DNA of 44,523 bases from JBBRVP01 sp038246785. Lineage in GTDB: Bacteria; Actinomycetota; Actinomycetes; Jiangellales; Jiangellaceae. Below the pieces are notes generated by a model, which was given only the letters and a program-made list of their open reading frames with translations, made no database searches and was not told the DNA's origin. Positions 19,374 to 26,943 of this stretch are shown here, piece by piece; within the stretch, counting starts at the first letter, position 1; the number at the start of each line of letters is the position of its first letter. Made by a program: the position numbers and the translations under genes. Location of the stretch: NCBI GenBank assembly GCA_038246785.1, contig JBBRVP010000029.1, forward strand, positions 1 through 44,523, written 5' to 3'.

Positions 19374-19419
19374 CACCCAGACCCCGAAAGCCGCACCGGA
19401 AGGCGCCTTCGCCAGAGAG

Positions 19420-19450
19420 GTCGGCATAGTTCGAAGGTCGGCATAAGACA
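19420..19450 (-). repeat. Right terminal inverted repeat of the RIT element
   Basis: Exact reverse complement of 16039-16069 over 31 bases, with GTCGGCATA at 19420-19428 and 19437-19445. The next base belongs to the interrupted gene. Confidence 0.9.
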
Positions 19451-19596
19451 TGGCCTACACCGCCGGCCTGGAGCACAGCGCGGCCTCCGTGGACGGTCAG
19501 CCGCGCAGCTACACCCTTCGGGCCACCCAGGTGTATCGCCGCGAGGGCGGCGAGTGGAAGGTCGCCCATCGCCATGCCGACACGGTTTCCGAGTAG
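19450..19596 (+). pseudogene. NTF2/SnoaL-like protein, 3' part separated by the RIT element
   Basis: The frame ATGGCCTACACC... to TAG 19594-19596 encodes 48 residues beginning MAYTAGLEHSAASVDGQPRS and holding TLRATQVYRREGGEWKVAHR, the last strands of an NTF2/SnoaL-like fold. Placed after VVGD of the 5' part, it completes a normal protein. It has no ribosome binding site of its own and is not expected to be made. Confidence 0.8.
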
Positions 19597-19597
19597 C

Positions 19598-19663
19598 GGT
19601 CCACGTGGACCACGAGCGGCCGGCGGACAAGATCATTGGTCCACGCAGCGGTCCACGTGGACC
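19598..19663. repeat. Two copies of the palindrome GGTCCACGTGGACC
   Basis: The 14-base perfect palindrome occurs at 19598-19611 and 19650-19663, and a half copy (GGTCCACG) lies at 19638-19645. The copies fill the space between the broken gene and the tRNA. They could be binding sites or remnants of an intergenic repeat; no factor is recognised. Confidence 0.6.
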
Positions 19664-19672
19664 GTTGATCTT
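19629..19672 (-). terminator. Large imperfect hairpin downstream of tRNA-Pro
   Basis: AAGATCA..GGTCCACG pairs with CGTGGACC..TGATCTT around a 10-base loop, interrupted by two unpaired positions. It lies about 60 bases after the tRNA-Pro 3' end on the minus strand. Termination is inferred from position only; it may instead be a copy of a dispersed repeat. Confidence 0.35.
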
Positions 19673-19678
19673 CAGTCG

Positions 19679-19695
19679 CGATCTTGCGAAGATCG
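19679..19695 (-). terminator. Small hairpin downstream of tRNA-Pro
   Basis: CGATCTT and AAGATCG form a 7-bp perfect stem with a GCG loop, 34 bases beyond the tRNA-Pro end. There is no T tract. Confidence 0.4.
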
Positions 19696-19728
19696 GTGAT
19701 CATGCCCCTGACCTGCGATTTTAGCCCG

Positions 19729-19802
<74 letters not shown>

Positions 19803-19876
19803 AAACCCGGCTCTCACCGGACGGAGCAGCAGGCTACCCCAGTGACTGCCCTGGCCGGCTGCGCCGGTCAAGGCGA

Positions 19877-21283
19877 TCAGCCCTGCCGGCCGCGCCTGTC
19901 CCGTACCCGCACCGACAGCGCGATCGGCGTGCCGGTGAAGCCGTACTCCTCGCGCAGCCGCCGCTCGATGAAGCGGCGGTAGCCCGCCTCGAGGAACCCC
20001 GTTGCGAAGAGCACGAAACGCGGCGGCGCGGCGGAGGCCTGAGTGCCGAAGAGGATCCTCGGCTGCTTCCCGCCGCGCAGCGGGTGCGGATGCGCCGCGG
20101 CGAGCCGGCCGAGGAAGGCGTTGAGCCGCGAGGTGGGCACCCGCGTCTCCCACCCGCCGAGCGCAGCTTCGATGGCCGGCACGAGCTTGTCGACGGCGCG
20201 TCCGGTGCGGGCGGAGACGTTGACCCGCGGAGCCCAGGCGACGGGAGCGAGCTGCCGGTCGATCTCGCGGCCGAGATCGGCGCGGCGGTCCTCATCGACG
20301 AGGTCCCACTTGTTGAACGCCAGCACGACCGCCCGCCCAGCGTCGACGGCCAGCGAGACGATCCGCAGGTCCTGCTCCGTGAGCGGCTGGCTCGCGTCGA
20401 CGAGCACGAGCGCCAGCTCGGCTCGGTCGAGGGCCGCCTGGGTGCGCAGGCTGGCGAAGTACTCCGCCCCGCTGGCCTCGTGGACCCGGCGCCGGATGCC
20501 CGCGGTGTCGACGAGCCGCCACGTACGCCCGGCGACCTCGACGAGCTCGTCCACCGGGTCGATCGTCGTGCCCGCGACGCTGTCGACGACCACCCGCTCG
20601 GTGCCGGCAAGCCGGTTGAGCAGGCTGGACTTGCCGACGTTGGGCTTGCCGAGCAGCGCAACGCGCCGCGGTCCCCCTGGCTTGTCCTCGACCAGGTCGA
20701 CCGGAGCGTCGGGCAGCGCGGCCAGCAACGCGTCGAGCAGGTCACCGCTGCCGCGCCCGTGCAGCGCAGAAACGGCGTACGGCTCGCCCAGCCCGATACT
20801 CCACAGGGCGGTGGCGTCGGCCTCGCTCGACGGTCCGTCGACCTTGTTGGCGACGAGGAGCACCGGCCTACCTGAGCGGCGCAGCACCCGGACCACGGCC
20901 TCGTCCTCGTCGAGGGCTCCGACCCGCGTGTCGACGACGAAGACCACGAGGTCGGCGGTGGCGGCGGCAAGCTCGGCTTGGGCGGTGATGCGCGCGGCCA
21001 TCCCCTCGGCGTCGGTCGCCCACCCACCGGTGTCGACGACGGTGAAGCGCCGTCCGCCCCACGAGGCGTCGTAGGGCACCCGGTCGCGGGTGACACCAGG
21101 CACATCCTCCACCACCGCCTCGCGGCGGCCGAGGATGCGGTTGACGAGAGTCGACTTGCCGACGTTCGGGCGTCCGACGACCGCCACCACCGGCAGCGGG
21201 CCTTCCGCTGCCGGTGCGGTCGGGGTCTCGTCGGGCAGCGCGCCGGTCACGTCGGCAAGGGTACGGGCGGCCGCGCCGCCCAT
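19877..21283 (-). CDS. der: Ribosome-assembly GTPase Der (EngA)
   Basis: The 468-residue protein has two tandem GTPase domains and a C-terminal KH-like domain. The first has GRPNVGKST, the DTGG switch and NKVD; the second has GKPNVGKSS, DTAG and NKWD. The KH-like part ends in FVLFATGFLEAGYRRFIERR and LREEYGF. Der is needed for maturation of the large ribosomal subunit. ATG 21283 follows a GGCGGAG segment. The frame is open far upstream, but that part covers a 14-bp tandem repeat and has no homology. It follows cmk on the same strand, the usual order. Confidence 0.95.
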   Translation of the reverse strand: MGGAAARTLADVTGALPDETPTAPAAEGPLPVVAVVGRPNVGKSTLVNRILGRREAVVEDVPGVTRDRVPYDASWGGRRFTVVDTGGWATDAEGMAARITAQAELAAATADLVVFVVDTRVGALDEDEAVVRVLRRSGRPVLLVANKVDGPSSEADATALWSIGLGEPYAVSALHGRGSGDLLDALLAALPDAPVDLVEDKPGGPRRVALLGKPNVGKSSLLNRLAGTERVVVDSVAGTTIDPVDELVEVAGRTWRLVDTAGIRRRVHEASGAEYFASLRTQAALDRAELALVLVDASQPLTEQDLRIVSLAVDAGRAVVLAFNKWDLVDEDRRADLGREIDRQLAPVAWAPRVNVSARTGRAVDKLVPAIEAALGGWETRVPTSRLNAFLGRLAAAHPHPLRGGKQPRILFGTQASAAPPRFVLFATGFLEAGYRRFIERRLREEYGFTGTPIALSVRVRDRRGRQG

Positions 21284-21320
21284 CTCCGCCCAGCCGATCG
21301 CCGCGCCGACGTGCCCGCCC

Positions 21321-21390
21321 ACGTTCCCACGCAGACGTTCCCACGCAGACGTTCCCACGCAGACGTTCCCACGCAGACGTTCCAACGCAG
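21321..21390. repeat. Five tandem copies of a 14-bp unit
   Basis: ACGTTCCCACGCAG is repeated four times exactly and a fifth time with one change (ACGTTCCAACGCAG) between the cmk stop and the der start. A unit of 14 bases is not a codon multiple, so the tract is non-coding. It lies 37 bases upstream of the der start, in the likely leader. Confidence 0.9.
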
Positions 21391-21431
21391 ACGCTTCTCG
21401 CGAACGCCTCTGCCCGCGGCGGTCCCCGGCC

Positions 21432-22154
21432 TCAGTGCGGCCGGGCCGGGCCGCCGCTGGCAGCCCCCGTACGTTCGGCCACCAGCGCGAGCACGGCGGC
21501 CACGGTCTCGTCGAGCGTGAGGTGAGAGGAGTCGACGACGTCGACGCCGTCGGCGGCCTGCATGAAATCGGCAACCGTCGAGTCGCGGGCGTCGCGCCGG
21601 TGCACCTGGGCCGTCGTGGCCGCCAGCGCCTCCGGGTCGTCGGATCCGTGCAGCTCACGGGCCCGCCGGGCGAGCCGGGCCGACCCGGATGCGGTGAGCA
21701 GCACCCGGACCGGTGCCTCTGGCGCGACGACGGTGGTGATGTCGCGGCCCTCGGCGACGATCCCCGCCGGCTCCGCGCGGATCGCCGCCTGCTGCCGGGC
21801 GACCAGCTCGGAGCGTACGGCCAGGTTGGTCGCGACGGCGCTCACCGCCTCGGAGATGCGGGTTTCCCGGATCGCCGCGGTGACGTCGGCTCCGTCGATG
21901 CTCACGGTCGGGGTCGCGGGGTCGGTGCCCATCCTGAGCTCGGCGCGCCGGGCGACCTCGGCGACGGCGTCCTGGTCGGCCAGGTCGAGCCCGCGGTCGA
22001 GCGCGCGCCAGGTGACCGCGCGGTACATCGCGCCAGTGTCGAGGAAGCGCAGCGCCAGAGCGCTCGCAACCCGGCGCGCCACGGTGGACTTGCCGGAGCC
22101 GGAGGGCCCGTCCAACGCGACGACCAGCGGCGGGGTCGGCGGCTGCTCCGGCAC
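21432..22154 (-). CDS. cmk: Cytidylate kinase
   Basis: The 240-residue enzyme has the P-loop GPSGSGKST near the start, then FLDTGAMYRAVTWRAL, RRAELRMG and the substrate region GIVAEGRDITTVV, and ends in the lid/CoA part QVHRRDARDS. It phosphorylates CMP and dCMP. GTG 22154 gives the short N-terminus usual for the family and lies 7 bases after a TACGCT hexamer, so the message may be leaderless. ATG 22187 in the same frame is an alternative without a ribosome binding site. The Rv1712-Rv1713 order (cmk-der) is kept. Confidence 0.93.
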   Translation of the reverse strand: MPEQPPTPPLVVALDGPSGSGKSTVARRVASALALRFLDTGAMYRAVTWRALDRGLDLADQDAVAEVARRAELRMGTDPATPTVSIDGADVTAAIRETRISEAVSAVATNLAVRSELVARQQAAIRAEPAGIVAEGRDITTVVAPEAPVRVLLTASGSARLARRARELHGSDDPEALAATTAQVHRRDARDSTVADFMQAADGVDVVDSSHLTLDETVAAVLALVAERTGAASGGPARPH

Positions 22155-22235
22155 GGGACCCGAGCGTATCGAACCGGCGCCTGACATAGATCTTGCGGCC
22201 GTGGATCTTGAGGCGGTGGTGCTGTACTCGGGGCG

Positions 22236-22281
22236 GGAACGTCTCAAGATCGCGGTGCGCCGACAGATCTTGAGACGTTCC
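22236..22281 (-). terminator. 16-bp perfect inverted repeat between tyrA and cmk
   Basis: GGAACGTCTCAAGATC and GATCTTGAGACGTTCC are exact inverted copies around 14 bases. Partial copies stand nearby (GTCTCAAGATCGC at 22303-22315 and GTGGATCTTGAGGC at 22201-22214). The space begins 55 bases after the tyrA stop, so the repeat may end its transcript. The extra copies suggest a dispersed intergenic repeat family. Confidence 0.5.
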
Positions 22282-22335
22282 TGCGCTCAGGAGCCCGGCG
22301 ATGTCTCAAGATCGCAGAGGGACGGCGGGCCGACC

Positions 22336-23406
22336 TCAGTCGTGGACGGTCCACCCGCGCTGGCGCAGCTCGGCCGCGAGCGGAGCCGCCTGGTCCGGGC
22401 GGACGGCGAGCTGCACGAGGCCGACCGGCTGGCCGGGGCTGTGCTCGATGCGGACGTCCTCCACGTTCGCGCCCGCCGAACCGACGTCGGCGAACAAGGC
22501 CGCGAGCTGGCCGGGACGGTCGGCCAGGACGACGGGCACCGGCGCGAACTCGGTACGCCGCCCGCCGTGCTTGCCCGGGAGCCGAGCCCGACCGGCGACG
22601 CCGCGGGCCAACAGCTCCTGCAGCGCCCGCCCACCGGTCGGTTCTCCCAGTGCCGCGAGCACCGCGTCGAGGTCGTCGCGAACGGCGGCCAGCACGCCCC
22701 GCACGGCGGGGGCGTTGGCGCTGAGGATGTCGCTCCACAGCGTCGGGTCGCCGGCCGCCACGCGCGTGATGTCGGAGATGCCCGGCCCGGCGAGCCCCAC
22801 CTCCTCGGCAGGGGCCGCGGCGAGCTGTCCGGCGACCAGGCTAGCCAGCAGGTGAGGGGCGTGGGACACCAGCGCGACCGCGGCGTCGTGCTCGGACGGC
22901 GACAGCCGTACGGCGGTGGCGCCCACCGCGTGCACCAACCCCTCGACGACGTCGAGAGCAGCCGGGTCGGTGCCCGGCCCCGGGCAGACCACCCAGGGTC
23001 GGGCCTCGAACAGGTCACCGCGGGCCGCAGCAGCGCCGGACACCTCCCGACCGGCCATCGGGTGGCCGCCGACATAGCGAGAGGCCTGCGTCGGCAGCCG
23101 CTCGGCCACCGCCTCGGCCGGGCCCTGCTTCACGCTGGCCACGTCGGTGACGACGGCTGCCGTCCCGGCGGCCAGCACGTCGCCGACCACGGCACCGGTC
23201 GCCGCCGGGGGCACCGCAACGACGGCGAGATCTACCGCTCGGTCGGGCCGGCCGGGCCGACCCGCACCGAGGCTGGCGGCCACCCTCACCGCCGCCGGCT
23301 CGCGGTCGTCGAGCCACACCTCGATGCCGCGGCGGCGCAAAGCCATCCCGACCGACGCTCCCAGCAGGCCGGCGCCCACCACCAGCACGCTGGCCGGCGG
23401 CCTCAC
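22336..23406 (-). CDS. tyrA: Prephenate dehydrogenase with C-terminal ACT domain
   Basis: The 356-residue protein starts at GTG 23406, overlapping the chorismate mutase stop. SVLVVGAGLLGASVGMALRR is the NAD fold. DVASVKQG and GGHPMAGREVSG carry the substrate-binding serine and histidine, and HAPHLLASLVAG and GISDITRVA form the helical dimer domain. An ACT domain (about residues 285-356, VPVVLADRPGQLAALFADVG) suggests feedback by tyrosine. It converts prephenate to 4-hydroxyphenylpyruvate. The longer open frame upstream overlaps the mutase gene and is not homologous. Confidence 0.93.
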   Translation of the reverse strand: MRPPASVLVVGAGLLGASVGMALRRRGIEVWLDDREPAAVRVAASLGAGRPGRPDRAVDLAVVAVPPAATGAVVGDVLAAGTAAVVTDVASVKQGPAEAVAERLPTQASRYVGGHPMAGREVSGAAAARGDLFEARPWVVCPGPGTDPAALDVVEGLVHAVGATAVRLSPSEHDAAVALVSHAPHLLASLVAGQLAAAPAEEVGLAGPGISDITRVAAGDPTLWSDILSANAPAVRGVLAAVRDDLDAVLAALGEPTGGRALQELLARGVAGRARLPGKHGGRRTEFAPVPVVLADRPGQLAALFADVGSAGANVEDVRIEHSPGQPVGLVQLAVRPDQAAPLAAELRQRGWTVHD

Positions 23407-23786
23407 CCTGGCACGTCCTCGGGGTCCTGCGGCAGGTCGCGGCGCAGGGCGGCCGCACCGTGCAAGTAGACGTGGTGCAGGTCCGCGCGCGCCCGTTCGG
23501 TTTCCACGTGCGCCAGCAGCCGGATCACCCGCGGCATCGCGCCGTCGACGTCGATCTCCAGCGCGCACAGCAGCGGCACGTCCGTGAAGCCGAGCAACCG
23601 CGCGGCGTACGCCGGGAACTCGCTGGAGATGTCGTGGGTCGAGGTGAAGACGATGCTCACCAGATCCTCGGCGTGGAGATCGTTGCGGGCCATGACGGTG
23701 CCGACGAGCTCGGCGACGCGTTCGAGGAGGTGCTCCCGCTCATCGACCTCGAGCTGGGTGGCCCCTCGCACCGCTCGCACCGCCAC
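23403..23786 (-). CDS. aroH: Chorismate mutase, AroH class
   Basis: The 127-residue protein starts AVRAVRGATQLEVDEREHLL, with the AroH-type R of RGATQ. RNDLHAEDLVSIVFTSTHDI and the C-terminal RVIRLLAHVETERARADLHH, VYLHGAAALRRDL complete the trimeric AroH fold. It turns chorismate into prephenate, the substrate of TyrA encoded directly downstream with an overlap of four bases. The two form the tyrosine/phenylalanine entry step as one unit. GTG 23786 is the start. Confidence 0.93.
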   Translation of the reverse strand: MAVRAVRGATQLEVDEREHLLERVAELVGTVMARNDLHAEDLVSIVFTSTHDISSEFPAYAARLLGFTDVPLLCALEIDVDGAMPRVIRLLAHVETERARADLHHVYLHGAAALRRDLPQDPEDVPG

Positions 23787-23810
23787 GACGCGCCACCCTA
23801 GCGACGCCGA

Positions 23811-24542
23811 CTACAGGTCCACCTCGGCGTAGAGCGCACCGACTTCCGCCGGCCGCAGCACCCGCACCTTCCCCGGACGCAGCTCGCCGAGGTAGACAGG
23901 CCCGACCTGCACCCGGACCAGCCGCTGCACCGGGAGCCCGACCGTGTCGAGCATGCGGCGCACGATGTGCCGACGACCCTCGTGCAGCACCACCTCGACC
24001 ATGGCCTTGCCCGGCGAGTCCCCCACCACGCGGAAGCGGTCGACCACCGCGCGCCCGTCGTCGAGCTCGACGCCTGCCCTGAGCCGGCGGCCCACGTCGC
24101 GGGGAACCGGTCCCGGCACCTCCGCGAGGTAGGTCTTGGGCACCTCGTAGCGGGGGTGGGTCAGCCGATGAGCCAGCTCGCCGTCGTTGGTGAGCAGGAT
24201 CAGTCCTTCGGTCTCGGTGTCGAGTCGCCCGACGTGGAACAGTCGCACCGCCCGGTCCCCCACCACGTCGCCGAGGCTTGGTCGGCCCTCCGGGTCGTCC
24301 ATGGTGCTGAGCATGCCGACCGGCTTGTTGAGCGCGAGGTGCACGAGCCCGGCCTGCTCGGTGGCGACCCGGAGCCCGTCGACGGTGATGACCGCGCTGG
24401 TCGCGTCGACCCGGGTGCCGAGCGCGCGAACGGTCTCCCCGTTGATCGCGACCCGGCCGTCGACGATCAGCCGCTCGCAGCCGCGCCGGCTGCCGATCCC
24501 CGCCGCGGCGAGCACCTTCTGCAGGCGCACCGGGTCAGCCAC
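23811..24542 (-). CDS. rluB: 23S rRNA pseudouridine synthase, RluB/RsuA family
   Basis: The 243-residue protein has an N-terminal S4 domain (VRLQKVLAAAGIGSRRGCER to about residue 60) and the catalytic domain with ALNKPVGMLSTMDD and HVGRLDTETEGLILLTNDG, where D of RLDTET is the nucleophile. EGRRHIVRRMLDTVGLPVQRL follows. It modifies rRNA in the large subunit. GTG 24542 overlaps the scpB stop by 8 bases, so it is the last gene of the scpA-scpB unit. Confidence 0.94.
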   Translation of the reverse strand: MADPVRLQKVLAAAGIGSRRGCERLIVDGRVAINGETVRALGTRVDATSAVITVDGLRVATEQAGLVHLALNKPVGMLSTMDDPEGRPSLGDVVGDRAVRLFHVGRLDTETEGLILLTNDGELAHRLTHPRYEVPKTYLAEVPGPVPRDVGRRLRAGVELDDGRAVVDRFRVVGDSPGKAMVEVVLHEGRRHIVRRMLDTVGLPVQRLVRVQVGPVYLGELRPGKVRVLRPAEVGALYAEVDL

Positions 24543-25152
24543 GCCCGCCCTCCTCGACCTCGGCGAGCTCGGCGCTTGACAGGTCGGGCAGGAACGGTGC
24601 CAGCGACGGCAGCTCGTCCAGCGAGTGCAGGCCGAGCCGCTCCAGGAAGAACGTCGTGGTGCGGAACAGCGTCGCGCCGCTCTCCGGGTCGACGCCCGCC
24701 TCCTCGACGAGGCCGCGGGTCAGCAGGGTCCGCATCACCCCGTCGACGTTGACCCCGCGCACCGCGGAAACCCGGCCACGCGAGACGGGCTGGCGGTAGG
24801 CCACCACGGCCAGGGTCTCCAGCGCCGCCTGTGTGAGGCGGGCCTGCTGGCCGTCGCGGACGAAGCGCTCCACCACCGGCGCGTACTCCGGGCGGGTGTA
24901 GTAGCGCCACCCTCCGGCGACCCGACGCAGGACAAACCCGCGCCGCTGCTCGTCGTAGTCCGCCGCCAGCGACTCCAGCACCGCACGCACCTCGTCGCGC
25001 GGGCGCTCGAGCACCTGGGCCAGCGTGACCTCGTCCACCGGCTCGTCGACGACGAGCAGGATCGCCTCCACCGCCGCCCGAAGCCACGGCGCCTCCCCGC
25101 CGGCGAGCTGCCACGCCGTCTGCTTGCTCCCACCGTCGCCGTCGTCGCTCAC
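24535..25152 (-). CDS. scpB: Segregation and condensation protein B
   Basis: The 205-residue protein has two winged-helix domains typical of ScpB: AAVEAILLVVDEPVDEVTLA and GWRYYTRPEYAPVVERFV in the first, then QQARLTQAALETLAVVAYRQ and PVSRGRVSAVRGVNVDGVMR with a GLVEEAG turn. With ScpA it forms the accessory part of the SMC condensin. GTG 25152 overlaps the scpA stop (GTGA), which keeps the subunits balanced. Confidence 0.95.
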   Translation of the reverse strand: MSDDGDGGSKQTAWQLAGGEAPWLRAAVEAILLVVDEPVDEVTLAQVLERPRDEVRAVLESLAADYDEQRRGFVLRRVAGGWRYYTRPEYAPVVERFVRDGQQARLTQAALETLAVVAYRQPVSRGRVSAVRGVNVDGVMRTLLTRGLVEEAGVDPESGATLFRTTTFFLERLGLHSLDELPSLAPFLPDLSSAELAEVEEGGRG

Positions 25153-26018
25153 CGGGTTCCCTCCTCGCCGGCCGACCGCGCGGTCGCCGGTTCGTCGAAC
25201 TCGTCGCTCACCCCGACCACGCCCTCGTCATCGCCGGTCCAACGCACCGTGAGCTCGCCCAGCGGCTGCAGCTGATCGAAGGCCACGGCCCGTTCCTGGA
25301 ACAGCTCGAGCAGCGCGAGGAACCGGGCCACGACGTGCACCGTCGAGTCACAGTCGGCGGTGAGGGCACGGAAGGTCGCGGTACGGGAGCGGCGCAACCG
25401 CTCGACCAGTAGCGCGGCCTGCTCGCGGACGCTCACCCGCGGCGCATGCAGGTGGGACAGTCCGACGACCGTGGCCGGCTTCGGCGCCAGCGCGCCGGCG
25501 GCCATGGCCGCCAGCTCCTGCGGGCCGACGGCGAGCACCACGTCGGGGAGCAGGCTGGTGTAACGCTCCTCCAGGCCCACGGCCCGCGGGTGCCAGCGCG
25601 ACTCCTCCGCCAGCCGGGCCGCGATCGCGGCCGCTGCCCGCTGGTAGGCCCGGTACTGCAGCAGTCGGGCGAAGAGCAGGTCCCGCGCCTCGAGCAACGC
25701 CAGGTCGTCCTCGTCCTCCACCTCGCCGGATGGCAGCAGCCGAGCAGCCTTGAGGTCGAGCAGCGTCGCCGCCACGACGAGGAACTCCGTCGCCTGGTCG
25801 AGGTCCCACTCGGCGCCGCGCGCGCGTGTGTGCGCGATGAAATCGTCGGTCACCAGCGAGAGTGCGACCTCGGTCACGTCGAGCCGGTGCTTGGCGATGA
25901 GCCCCAGCAGCAGGTCGAAGGGTCCTTCGAAGTTGGGCAGGTGGACCGCGAAGGCCTCGCCGGCGCCGGCCGGCCGGTCGACGTCCCCGGACGTCGCCGC
26001 GGTCACGCCGTCGACCAC
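25149..26018 (-). CDS. scpA: Segregation and condensation protein A (kleisin)
   Basis: The 289-residue kleisin has the N-terminal SMC-neck domain FAVHLPNFEGPFDLLLGLIA and KHRLDVTEVALSLVTDDFI, and continues with DQATEFLVVAATLLDLKAAR. The C-terminal winged helix holds VVARFLALLELFQERAVAFD. It bridges SMC heads and binds ScpB. The start is GTG 26018, 16 bases inside the parA gene; a second GTG at 26006 would overlap the parA stop as GTGA and cannot be excluded. Confidence 0.94.
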   Translation of the reverse strand: MVDGVTAATSGDVDRPAGAGEAFAVHLPNFEGPFDLLLGLIAKHRLDVTEVALSLVTDDFIAHTRARGAEWDLDQATEFLVVAATLLDLKAARLLPSGEVEDEDDLALLEARDLLFARLLQYRAYQRAAAAIAARLAEESRWHPRAVGLEERYTSLLPDVVLAVGPQELAAMAAGALAPKPATVVGLSHLHAPRVSVREQAALLVERLRRSRTATFRALTADCDSTVHVVARFLALLELFQERAVAFDQLQPLGELTVRWTGDDEGVVGVSDEFDEPATARSAGEEGTR

Positions 26019-26884
26019 CGGGCCAGCACCTCGCGCGCCAGCTGGCGGTAGGCCACCGCGCCCGGTGAGGTGGGGGCGTACGCGGTGATCGGCAGCCCGG
26101 CCACCGTCGTCTCCGGGAAGCGCACGGTGCGCGCGATGACGGTGTGGAAGACCAGGTCGCCGAAGGCGTCGACCAGCCGGGCGAGCACCTCGCGGCTGTG
26201 CACGGTGCGACCGTCGTACATGGTCGCCAGCAGGCCGTCGATCGCCAGCCTGTCGTTGAGGCGCTCGTGGACCTTCTCGATGGTCTCCTGCAGCAGGGCG
26301 ACGCCGCGCAGGGCGAGGTACTCCGACTCCAGCGGCACGATCACCCCGTCGGCGGCCGTCAAGGCGTTGACGGTGAGCATGCCCAGCGAGGGCTGGCAGT
26401 CCACGAGGATGACGTCGTAGTCACCGAGCAGCGGCTTGAGCACCCGGGCCAACGCCTGCTCGCGGGCCACCTCCCCGACCAGCTGCACCTCGGCGGCGGA
26501 CAGGTCGATATTGGAAGGCAGCAGCGCCATGCCCTCGACGCCGGTGTCGTGGATCACGGCGCGGACGTCGAGGCCGCGCTCCATGATCAGGTTGTAGATC
26601 GAGACGTCGAGGTGGTGGGCGTCGACGCCCAGCCCGACAGAGAGCGCGCCCTGCGGGTCGAAGTCGACGAGGAGCACCCGGCGGCCGTAGCCGGCGAGTG
26701 CCGCGCCGAGGTTGATCGTGGTGGTCGTCTTTCCAACGCCGCCCTTCTGGTTGCAGAGGGCGACGACCCGCGCCGGCCCGTGGCTGCCGGGCGGCGACGG
26801 TTCCGGGAAGTCCGGCAGCGGCCGGCGGGTGGGACCGCGACCGCCGGCCGCGGGCTCGGTCGCGTCGGCTGCGGAACCGGTCAC
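26003..26884 (-). CDS. parA: ParA/Soj-family ATPase (Rv1708-like)
   Basis: The 293-residue protein has a proline-rich N-terminal tail (about 40 residues) and a deviant Walker A, CNQKGGVGKTTTTIN. Walker A' and B follow with VLLVDFDPQGALS and DVILVDCQPSLG. It belongs to the orphan ParA next to scpAB in actinobacteria, without a ParB neighbour. A role in chromosome organisation with ScpAB is likely but inferred. GTG 26884 has GAAAGG about 11 bases before it; the open frame further upstream is the shadow of xerD. Confidence 0.9.
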   Translation of the reverse strand: MTGSAADATEPAAGGRGPTRRPLPDFPEPSPPGSHGPARVVALCNQKGGVGKTTTTINLGAALAGYGRRVLLVDFDPQGALSVGLGVDAHHLDVSIYNLIMERGLDVRAVIHDTGVEGMALLPSNIDLSAAEVQLVGEVAREQALARVLKPLLGDYDVILVDCQPSLGMLTVNALTAADGVIVPLESEYLALRGVALLQETIEKVHERLNDRLAIDGLLATMYDGRTVHSREVLARLVDAFGDLVFHTVIARTVRFPETTVAGLPITAYAPTSPGAVAYRQLAREVLARWSTA

Positions 26885-26943
26885 GAGGTCAGAGCCTTTC
26901 GGACACGAGGGGTGGGGGGCATCGCCGGATATGCCGCGCCACC

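Larger units (their letters stand above)
16015..19450 (+). mobile_element. RIT (recombinase in trio) element, complete
   Basis: The 3436-bp element carries three adjacent, translationally coupled tyrosine recombinases and ends in 31-bp perfect inverted repeats. It splits an NTF2-like gene, and removing it restores an open frame. GACA occurs at both junctions (16011-16014 and 19447-19450), so the boundaries are uncertain by four bases. Three adjacent recombinase genes with terminal inverted repeats are the definition of RIT elements. All three catalytic sets are intact, so the element may still be active. Confidence 0.9.

Noticed and set aside
21321..21390. Possible CRISPR array
   Set aside because: Units of 14 bases follow each other without spacers, so this is a plain tandem repeat.
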